Under the pieces are notes generated by a model. That model made no database searches and was not told the DNA's origin. It was given only the letters and a program-made list of their open reading frames with translations. Source: DAOMNN01 sp050486545 (GTDB lineage Bacteria; Pseudomonadota; Gammaproteobacteria; Burkholderiales; Rhodocyclaceae). Taken from it: a stretch of DNA of 17,598 nt. How positions within the stretch are numbered: position 1 is the first letter of the stretch; every line of letters starts with the position of its first letter. The stretch covers positions 1 to 17,598 of the forward strand of contig JBJHDM010000063.1 in the NCBI GenBank assembly GCA_050486545.1. The letters run 5' to 3'. This document shows, in pieces, positions 1-6,224 of the stretch. The translations under genes and the position numbers were made by a program.

Positions 1-1
1 G

Positions 2-2317
2 CGCCTGCCCTTCTTCGCGCTGCTGAGCCTTGCCGGCATCGGCCTGGTCATGGGCCTGGAGAACGCGCTCTGGCTCATCAGCATCGGCCTGGGCCTGATC
101 GCGATCTGCCATCTCCCGTTCTCGTTCAGGGTACGCGGCCTGCTGCTGCTCGCCGCCGCGGGCGTGCTTGCGCTGCAACGGGCGGGACACCTTCCGTTTC
201 CGTGGTCGGAAGCCATCTGGCCCATCCTCGGGGCGATGTTCATGTTCCGCCTGATCGTGTACTTCTACGATCTGCGTCACGAGAAGGTGCCCGCATCGCC
301 CGCCCAGGCACTGTCCTATTTCTTCATGCTGCCGAACGCGTGTTTCCCATTGTTCCCGGTCGTGGACTACAAGACGTTCCGGCGCAACTATTTCGACGAT
401 GACGCATACCGCATCTACCAGGTCGGCATCGAATGGATGGTGCGCGGGGTCATCCACCTGATCCTCTACCGCATCGTCTATTACTACCTGACCCTCGCAC
501 CCCACGAGGTCGGCGAACCGGCCCAGCTGACCCAGTACCTGGTGTCGAACTTCCTGCTCTATCTGCGCGTTTCCGGACTGTTTCACTTGATCATCGGAAT
601 GCTGTGCCTGTTCGGTTTCCGGCTGCCCGAAACGCACAACCGCTTCCTGCTTGCGTCGAGCTTTACGGACTTCTGGCGCCGGATCAACATCTATTGGAAG
701 GAGTTCATGCAAAAGGTCTTCTACTACCCGGCGGTGTTCAAGCTGCGCAAGCTGGGAACGGAGAAGGCACTTGTCATCGCGACGCTCTACGTGTTCCTGA
801 TGACCTGGTTCCTCCACGCGTACCAGTGGTTCTGGCTGCGTGGAACGATGTTGCTGGTGATCCAGGACATCCTCTTCTGGACCATCCTCGGCCTGCTGGT
901 GGTGGCCAACTCGCTGTACGAAATGAAGCATGGCCGTTCGCGCAGTCTCGGCAAGCCCGTCCGGACCTGGCGCACCACGGCCGTGCTCGTGGCCAAGACC
1001 TACGCCACCTTCTGGTTCATCTGCGTGCTGTGGTCGTTCTGGACGGCGGAATCGCTCTCCAGCTGGTTTGCGATGTGGTCCGCGCTCGGCGGTAGCTATA
1101 CGGCCGAAGTGCTGCTCTATCCGGGCCTGATCCTCGCCGTCATCATCATCGGCAGCATCCCCGCCGATACGTTGCGAAACGTACGCGCCTCCGAGCAGAG
1201 CGAACGCACCTGGCTGCGCAGCCGGCTGGCCACCCTTGCATCGATGATGCTGCTGATCGTCATCAGCGTCGAAGGCGTGCACTCCCAGTTCGGCCGCGAG
1301 GCCGGGACTTTCGTCCATTCTCTGCGTTCGGGTCAGCTCAGCCGCCTCGACACGGCGAAGCTCGAGCGCGGCTACTACGAAAGCCTGTTGTCGGTCGACC
1401 GGTTCAACTCCCAGCTATGGGAGGTCTACATGAACAAGCCGACGAACTGGCTCGACATCGACAACGCCAACCTGAAACGCTTCGTCGGCGGATTCGTGCA
1501 AACCGAGCTGATTCCCTTGTTCGTCCAGACGACCCGATTCGGGACGATCACGATCAACCGCTTCGGCATGCGCGATCAGGAGTACGACCTGCATCCGGCG
1601 GAAGGCACGTTCCGTGCAGCGGTACTGGGAGCGTCGTCCGTAATGGGCTGGGGGGTCGGAGACGGCGAGACCTTCGAGGCCCTGATCGAGGAGCGGATGA
1701 ACCGGGAGTGGACGGATGACCGCTTCGCTCGATTCGAACTGCTCAACATGGCGGTCCCGGGTTACCGGCCTCCCCAGCAGATGGTGATGACCGACAACGC
1801 AATCGCCTTCGCACCCAACGCGATCTTCTATGTCGCCACCGGACGCGAGATCTCTCGGGCGGTCGCGTACATGGCCGAAGCGGTAAGCAAGCGGCTCGAT
1901 GTTCCGTATCCGGGCCTGACGGAGATCCTCGACGAAGCCGGCATCGCTTCGGGAATGGACGAATCGACCGTGCTGCAGCGCCTCACGCCGCACGGCCGCG
2001 CCGTACTTGCTGCGGTCTATGCGCACATCGCGGACCAGGCACGTACCCACGACCTGCGCACCGTGTGGATCTTCCTGCCACAGGTGCGTGAGGGCACCTG
2101 GCAGGAAGAGACGCCGGAGACGATCGAAATCGCCGTAGCCTCGGGCTTCACGGTGATCAACCTGGAAGAGGTCTATCGTGGCCGGGACATCGAAGAGATT
2201 CGCCTGGCCCCATGGGACGATCATCCCAATGCACTCGGCCACCGCCTGGTGGCGGAGCGGCTGTTCGCCGGTCTCGAGGAGAAACGGGACCGGATCTTTG
2301 GAGATTCGGAACACTGA
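2..2317 (+). CDS. MBOAT O-acyltransferase fused to C-terminal SGNH-like domain (5' partial)
   Basis: This is probably a membrane acyltransferase that moves an acyl group from a cytoplasmic thioester carrier to an extracytoplasmic acceptor. The frame is open from the first bases of the window. The ATG at 50 has no Shine-Dalgarno sequence and sits inside a hydrophobic helix, so the true start lies upstream. Residues are numbered from that ATG. Several membrane helices span roughly residues 1-410. FTDFWRRINIYW (205-216) matches the MBOAT FWRRWxIS-type signature, and His256 in TWFLHAYQW is the candidate MBOAT histidine. After the last helix (about 396-412) comes a soluble region of about 340 residues with SGNH-hydrolase blocks: GASSVMGWGV (527-536, candidate Ser529), NMAVPGYRPPQ (566-576) and DDHPNALGHRL (723-733, His725). 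Block I reads GAS rather than GDS. In dlt systems the equivalents, DltB and DltD, are separate proteins. The carrier-protein gene follows 33 bp later, in an apparent operon. The acceptor polymer is not identifiable from sequence. Confidence 0.85.
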   Translation, partial: RLPFFALLSLAGIGLVMGLENALWLISIGLGLIAICHLPFSFRVRGLLLLAAAGVLALQRAGHLPFPWSEAIWPILGAMFMFRLIVYFYDLRHEKVPASPAQALSYFFMLPNACFPLFPVVDYKTFRRNYFDDDAYRIYQVGIEWMVRGVIHLILYRIVYYYLTLAPHEVGEPAQLTQYLVSNFLLYLRVSGLFHLIIGMLCLFGFRLPETHNRFLLASSFTDFWRRINIYWKEFMQKVFYYPAVFKLRKLGTEKALVIATLYVFLMTWFLHAYQWFWLRGTMLLVIQDILFWTILGLLVVANSLYEMKHGRSRSLGKPVRTWRTTAVLVAKTYATFWFICVLWSFWTAESLSSWFAMWSALGGSYTAEVLLYPGLILAVIIIGSIPADTLRNVRASEQSERTWLRSRLATLASMMLLIVISVEGVHSQFGREAGTFVHSLRSGQLSRLDTAKLERGYYESLLSVDRFNSQLWEVYMNKPTNWLDIDNANLKRFVGGFVQTELIPLFVQTTRFGTITINRFGMRDQEYDLHPAEGTFRAAVLGASSVMGWGVGDGETFEALIEERMNREWTDDRFARFELLNMAVPGYRPPQQMVMTDNAIAFAPNAIFYVATGREISRAVAYMAEAVSKRLDVPYPGLTEILDEAGIASGMDESTVLQRLTPHGRAVLAAVYAHIADQARTHDLRTVWIFLPQVREGTWQEETPETIEIAVASGFTVINLEEVYRGRDIEEIRLAPWDDHPNALGHRLVAERLFAGLEEKRDRIFGDSEH

Positions 2318-2350
2318 GGATTCAACCAACCAACGAGGGGAGCCGACGGC

Positions 2351-2608
2351 ATGGAGAGTGATATCGATTTCGCACAGGCGGTCAGGCAATACATCCTGGA
2401 TGAGTTCCTTCCGGGCGAGAATCCGGATGACCTGACCGACGATCTCCCGCTGATCAGCGGCGGGATCATCGATTCGATCGCCACCCTGAAACTCGTCCTC
2501 CATTTCGAGGACCGCTTCGGAATCGTCCTCGAAGCCCACGAAGCCGACAAGGAGCACCTCGACACGATCCGGGACATTGCCGCCTTGCTGGCATCGAAGG
2601 TGAGGTGA
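2351..2608 (+). CDS. Stand-alone acyl/peptidyl carrier protein
   Basis: This 85-residue carrier protein holds an acyl or aminoacyl group as a thioester on a 4'-phosphopantetheine arm. The attachment site is Ser42 in GGIIDSIATLKL, a variant of the DSL motif at the start of helix II. The protein is acidic and has the usual length and helical pattern of free-standing ACP/PCP/DltC proteins. The ATG at 2351 is preceded by a purine-rich GAGGGGAG site. It lies between the MBOAT-SGNH gene and the adenylation gene (7-bp gap), so the adenylation enzyme is its likely loader. The flavoenzyme two genes downstream would then act on the loaded carrier. The cargo is inferred from the adenylation pocket, not from the carrier itself. 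No phosphopantetheinyl transferase gene is in the window. Confidence 0.9.
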   Translation: MESDIDFAQAVRQYILDEFLPGENPDDLTDDLPLISGGIIDSIATLKLVLHFEDRFGIVLEAHEADKEHLDTIRDIAALLASKVR

Positions 2609-2615
2609 CAAGGCC

Positions 2616-4184
2616 ATGGAACCCCGTCGAGCACTTCATCATGCGCTGGCCGCGTCCGCCACCTCCCATCCCGATCGCGTCGCGGTCGTCGAGCCCGAAG
2701 TCGGATCGATCACCTACGGAGAACTGGCACATCTTGCGGACCGGGTACGGGACCGGCTGAGAGTCATGGGGGTATGCCGGGGCGACCGGGTCGGCATCCA
2801 CCTGCACAAGTCGATCGACGCGGTGGCTGCGGTGTTCGGGATTCTGAAGGCGGGCGCCGCCTACGTCCCGGTCGATCCGGATGCACCGGCCGCACGCAAC
2901 GCCTACATCCTCGACAACTGCGCCGTGAAGGCCGTGCTGATCGAGCGGGGCTACGACGAGAAATTTCTCGAGGAGTTCCCCGCGCAGGGCACACCCCCCC
3001 CGTTGCTCGTGTTGCACGGAACCGGCGCCGGGAAGGCCCTCGAGGACGCACTTGACCGGGCCCCGCCGCATGAGCCACCCCATTCCGGCGGCGATGCGAC
3101 AACAGCACCGCAAGACCTCGCCTATATCCTCTACACCTCGGGGTCGACCGGCAAGCCCAAGGGGGTGATGCTCTCGCACGAGAATGCGACGAGTTTCGTC
3201 GACTGGTGCTCGGAGACCTTCCAGCCGCAGGCGACCGATCGCTTTTCGTCCCATGCGCCATTTCACTTCGATCTGTCGATTCTCGATCTCCATGTCGCGG
3301 TCAAGCATGCCGCCGCACTGGTACTGATCTCGGAGGAGCGCGGAAAGGACCCGATCCACCTGGCGCGGCTGATCGCCGAACAGCGCATCACGATCTGGTA
3401 CTCGGCCCCCTCCATCCTGAGCCTGATGGCGCAGTTCGGAAACATTCCGGAACAGGACTGGTCGGCGCTGCGCCTCGTCCTGTTCGCCGGCGAGGTGTTT
3501 CCGGTCAAGCACCTTCGCACGCTCTGCACCCTGGCACCACGGCCCCGCTACTTCAACCTCTACGGGCCGACCGAGACGAACGTATGCACGTACTACGAAG
3601 TCCGGCCTCCCGTGCCCGATGAGCGCACGACGCCCTACCCGATCGGCCGCGTGTGCGAGCACCTGCGCGGCAAGGTTGTCGACGAGGCCAACCGGGAGGT
3701 CCCCAAGGGGGAGGAAGGCGAGTTGTGCATTACCGGACCGGGCGTCATGCAGGGGTACTGGTCGCTTCCCGAGCAGACGGCCCGCGGCTTTCTGGTCGAC
3801 AACGACGGTACGCGCTGGTATCGCACCGGCGACGTCGTGATCGAGCCCCCGGACGGTGAGTTCGTCTATCGAGGTCGGCGCGACCGCATGGTCAAACGAC
3901 GGGGCTATCGCGTGGAACTGGGCGAAATCGAGGCGGGACTCTACCGGCACCCCCTGATCAAGGAAGCCGCGGTGATCGCACTCCCCGACGTCGACGCCGG
4001 CGTCCGCATCACCGCGTTCCTGAGCAGCAAGGATGGGGAAAGGATCTCGATGATCGCGCTCAAGCGATTCTGTGCCGAGCAGCTTCCGCTCTACATGATC
4101 CCGGATCGGTTTTCCTGGCTCGACGCACTGCCCAGGACCTCCACCGACAAGACCGACTACCAGCGTCTGAAGGAGTTCGCCTGA
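2616..4184 (+). CDS. Stand-alone adenylation enzyme, predicted L-prolyl-AMP ligase (PltF/RedM-like)
   Basis: This 522-residue ANL-superfamily enzyme should activate an amino acid with ATP and load it on the adjacent carrier protein. Core motifs are intact: A3 YILYTSGSTGKPKG (170-183), A5 NLYGPTET (314-321), A7 YRTGD (402-406), and the A10 lysine Lys512 in RTSTDKTDY. Aligning by eye to GrsA gives pocket residues Asp219, Leu220, Leu223, Tyr262, Leu289, Ala291, Leu315, Val323 and Cys324, that is D-L-L-Y-L-A-L-V-C. From memory this is the L-proline code of PltF and RedM, which start pyrrole-2-carboxyl synthesis in pyoluteorin and undecylprodigiosin. The retained Asp219 indicates an alpha-amino acid. 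There is no condensation or carrier domain in the chain. Automated annotation may call it a DltA-like D-alanine ligase, and the pocket argues against that. The stop overlaps the start of the next gene by 1 bp. A run of eight C at 2994-3001 keeps the frame. Confidence 0.88.
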   Translation: MEPRRALHHALAASATSHPDRVAVVEPEVGSITYGELAHLADRVRDRLRVMGVCRGDRVGIHLHKSIDAVAAVFGILKAGAAYVPVDPDAPAARNAYILDNCAVKAVLIERGYDEKFLEEFPAQGTPPPLLVLHGTGAGKALEDALDRAPPHEPPHSGGDATTAPQDLAYILYTSGSTGKPKGVMLSHENATSFVDWCSETFQPQATDRFSSHAPFHFDLSILDLHVAVKHAAALVLISEERGKDPIHLARLIAEQRITIWYSAPSILSLMAQFGNIPEQDWSALRLVLFAGEVFPVKHLRTLCTLAPRPRYFNLYGPTETNVCTYYEVRPPVPDERTTPYPIGRVCEHLRGKVVDEANREVPKGEEGELCITGPGVMQGYWSLPEQTARGFLVDNDGTRWYRTGDVVIEPPDGEFVYRGRRDRMVKRRGYRVELGEIEAGLYRHPLIKEAAVIALPDVDAGVRITAFLSSKDGERISMIALKRFCAEQLPLYMIPDRFSWLDALPRTSTDKTDYQRLKEFA

Positions 4185-5332
4185 TGGATTTCACGTTCAG
4201 CGAAGAGCAACGGCTCCTGCGGGACAGCACGGTTCGTTTCGCCCGCGAAGCGCTCAACAAGGATCTCGTGGAGCGGGATCGGGGACAGACCTTTTCACGC
4301 GAACTGTGGCGCGAGTGCGCGAAGATCGGCATCCAGGGCCTGCCGGTCCCGGAAGAACACGGGGGAACCGGTCTGGACGCGCTCTCGTGCGCGATCGTGC
4401 TGGAGGCCCTGGGCTACGGCTGTCGCGATGGCGGCCTGGTGTTCTCGCTGTCGGCCCATCTGCTGGCCTGCGTCGTACCGGTCTGGCGCCATGGCTCGGA
4501 AAAACAGAAGGGTAGCTACCTGCGCGGCTTGTGCGACGGTACGCTGGTCGGCGCGCATGCGATTACCGAGCCGGGATCGGGCTCCGATACGTTCGCAATG
4601 CGTACCCAAGCGAGAAAGGATGGCCGGGGTTGGCGGATCAACGGCAGCAAGACCTTCATTTCGAACGGACCGGTCGCGGACATTGCCGTCATCTTTGCAC
4701 TCACCGATGCGGAGAAGGGGTTCCATGGAGGGGTCACCGCGTTCCTCGTCGAATGCGACACCCCGGGGTTGTCTCGCGGACAGAAGTTCGAGAAGCTCGG
4801 ATTGCGTACCTCTCCGGTCGGCGAACTTGTGTTCGAAGACCTCTACGTCCCGGACGATGCCGTACTGGGACAGGTCGGAGGCGGTACCGCCGTGTTCGCA
4901 ACCGCCATGGACTGGGAGCGGTGCCTGCTCGGAGCGGGCCACCTCGGCACCATGGAGCGGCTCCTCGAGACCTCCGTGACCTATGCGCGTACCCGCAACC
5001 AGTTCGGCCAGACGATCGGGAAGTTCCAGGCCGTTGCGCACCGGATTTCCGACATGAAGGTCCAGCTCGAAGCCGCGCGCCTGCTGACCTATCGTGCGGC
5101 CTGGCGCCTTCAGCACCTGCGCAATGCTTCGCTGGACGCGGCCATGGCAAAGCTGATGGTCAGCGAATCGCTGCTGAAGGCCGCACTCGACACGGTCCAT
5201 CTGCATGGAGGCTACGGATACATGGTCGAGTACGAGGTGGAGCGTACCCTTCGCGATGCGGTGGGCAGCACGATCTATTCCGGGACATCGGAAATGCAGC
5301 GAAACATCATCGCACGCTGGCTCGGACTCTGA
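4184..5332 (+). CDS. Acyl-CoA-dehydrogenase-fold flavoenzyme, predicted prolyl-S-carrier dehydrogenase (PltE/RedW-like)
   Basis: This 382-residue FAD enzyme has the complete acyl-CoA dehydrogenase fold. Visible landmarks are AITEPGSGSD (126-135), a flavin-contacting segment near 156-162 (KTFISNG), ARTRNQFGQTIGKFQA (268-283) and the C-terminal SGTSEMQRNIIAR (366-378). The position that holds the catalytic Glu of medium-chain dehydrogenases (YEGTS) is Ser366 here. A Glu is present in MDWER (Glu245), where isovaleryl-CoA dehydrogenase keeps its base. The same arrangement, and much of the surrounding sequence as I remember it, is found in PltE/RedW-type enzymes. Those oxidise L-prolyl-S-PCP by four electrons to pyrrolyl-2-carboxyl-S-PCP. 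The start ATG overlaps the adenylation stop and has AAGGAG just upstream, so translation is coupled. Context makes a carrier-bound prolyl substrate more likely than a fatty acyl-CoA. The substrate itself is an inference. Confidence 0.87.
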   Translation: MDFTFSEEQRLLRDSTVRFAREALNKDLVERDRGQTFSRELWRECAKIGIQGLPVPEEHGGTGLDALSCAIVLEALGYGCRDGGLVFSLSAHLLACVVPVWRHGSEKQKGSYLRGLCDGTLVGAHAITEPGSGSDTFAMRTQARKDGRGWRINGSKTFISNGPVADIAVIFALTDAEKGFHGGVTAFLVECDTPGLSRGQKFEKLGLRTSPVGELVFEDLYVPDDAVLGQVGGGTAVFATAMDWERCLLGAGHLGTMERLLETSVTYARTRNQFGQTIGKFQAVAHRISDMKVQLEAARLLTYRAAWRLQHLRNASLDAAMAKLMVSESLLKAALDTVHLHGGYGYMVEYEVERTLRDAVGSTIYSGTSEMQRNIIARWLGL

Positions 5333-5353
5333 GCGGGACCGGTCCGGGACGCT

Positions 5354-5662
5354 TCAGCCGACGATCTCGACGATCGCCCCGCCGATTTCGTAGATGCCCG
5401 GCTCGTACTGGTGGCAACGGCGGACCTCGACACGGGCGACGAGGGGCGGGCGTTCCATGCCGCCCGCCGGCGCATGCACTTCGACCTGGATGATCTCCGC
5501 CTCGCCCGGCACGTAGTCCGCGCGCAGGGTCATGCCACCGACGCTCAGTTCGATGCATTCCGCCTCGATGCTGTCACCCCCATCGAAGACGATCCGCGCC
5601 GGAGAGCCCAGGGGAATGCGGCGGTCGAGTCTGCGGTCGGACGGAGCGGAACGGTCGGTCAT
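5354..5662 (-). CDS. PilZ-domain protein
   Basis: This is a 102-residue single-domain protein of the PilZ family, whose members commonly bind cyclic di-GMP and act by partner contacts. The N-terminal arginine motif is present (DRRLDRR, residues 9-15). The second motif, usually D/N-x-S-x-x-G, reads ELSVGG (38-43), with Glu at the first position. The frame stays open 57 codons further upstream, but I chose the ATG at 5662. It has AGGAA at good spacing, and the upstream extension is low-complexity sequence that would overlap the ATPase gene. It is the last gene of the efflux operon, 91 bp after the ATPase, and ends convergently 21 bp from the flavoenzyme gene. It may tie efflux or the ATPase to c-di-GMP. 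Given the Glu, ligand binding is uncertain. Confidence 0.8.
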   Translation of the reverse strand: MTDRSAPSDRRLDRRIPLGSPARIVFDGGDSIEAECIELSVGGMTLRADYVPGEAEIIQVEVHAPAGGMERPPLVARVEVRRCHQYEPGIYEIGGAIVEIVG

Positions 5663-5697
5663 GGGCGATTCCTGGCCTGGCGCGGAAGGATCGGCCG

Positions 5698-5703
5698 ATT
5701 CTA
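5698..5703 (-). promoter_or_regulatory. Possible -10 element for the PilZ gene
   Basis: In the 91-bp gap between the ATPase and PilZ genes the minus strand reads TAGAAT, four of six matches to the sigma-70 -10 consensus, 35 bp upstream of the PilZ start. No convincing -35 box is seen at 16-18 bp, so this is weak. It would let PilZ be expressed separately from the pump. Confidence 0.2.
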
Positions 5704-5753
5704 GCCTGCCTTGCGTCGGGGCGACGACGGAAAGTGACCAGCGGCGTGAAGCT

Positions 5754-6224
5754 TTACCCGAACGGCACCAAAAACCGGACCCGGTTGCCCCGCCCGAGGA
5801 ATTCCGGCTCGACCCCGCCGAGGGTACGCGCAAGCGCTAGACCGCGACCGCACGGAGCGGAAGAGTCCCTCGTCCTGGCGTGCCATGCTGCCCAGTCGAA
5901 ACCCTCGCCTTCGTCCTCGACGGTGAAACGCCAGCCCCCCGGGAGCGCTTCGCGGGTGAGACGAACCGATCGCCCCGCGTGGACTGGCAAGCGCTGAAGC
6001 CTTTCCAGTTCGTCTTCCCATCGCCCCGAATCGATCAGCGCACGCTTGTGTGCATGGCCGATCCCGAGGTTGCCGTGTTCGATCGCATTGGCGAGCAGTT
6101 CCATCAGGGCTTCGGTCACCCGCCACGCGTCGGCACAGACCGAAGCGGCCTGCAGCGCCACCGCACGTGCCTGCGCATGCGTGCGAACGCTGCGGACGTA
6201 CGGATCATCGGTGCGGCCGTTCAT
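5754..6224 (-). CDS. RsbW/SpoIIAB-type ATP-binding protein (GHKL ATPase, HATPase_c_2)
   Basis: This 156-residue single-domain GHKL ATPase resembles anti-sigma-factor serine kinases (RsbW, SpoIIAB). The N box is ELLANAIEHGN (42-52), the G1 box is DEGEGF (104-109) and the G2 box is GRGLALAR (126-133). There is no histidine phosphoacceptor domain, receiver domain or membrane segment. Family members phosphorylate a STAS-domain antagonist and sequester a sigma factor, but neither partner is encoded here. Its ATG overlaps the stop of the RND pump gene by 4 bp (ATGA), so the two are translationally coupled, and PilZ follows. It may sense or report on the pump operon, or control an unlinked partner switch. 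That role is inferred from position only. Confidence 0.8.
   Translation of the reverse strand: MNGRTDDPYVRSVRTHAQARAVALQAASVCADAWRVTEALMELLANAIEHGNLGIGHAHKRALIDSGRWEDELERLQRLPVHAGRSVRLTREALPGGWRFTVEDEGEGFDWAAWHARTRDSSAPCGRGLALARTLGGVEPEFLGRGNRVRFLVPFG

Noticed and set aside
1415..2617. Minus-strand open frame of 400 codons
   Set aside because: It is antisense to the MBOAT-SGNH and carrier genes, which have clear family motifs. This frame has none.
2466..3950. Minus-strand open frame of 494 codons
   Set aside because: It is antisense to the adenylation gene, whose core motifs are all intact.
2616..4184. Annotation as D-alanine-poly(phosphoribitol) ligase DltA
   Set aside because: The operon resembles dlt, but the substrate pocket matches the proline code and a dehydrogenase is co-encoded, which dlt lacks.
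5336..5345. GGACCGGTCC palindrome between the convergent flavoenzyme and PilZ genes as a terminator
   Set aside because: It is a perfect palindrome with no loop and no T tract on either side. It is too weak to call.
5663..5833. Upstream extension of the PilZ protein by 57 residues
   Set aside because: It would overlap the ATPase gene and has low-complexity Ser/Gly sequence. The ATG at 5662 has a good ribosome binding site.
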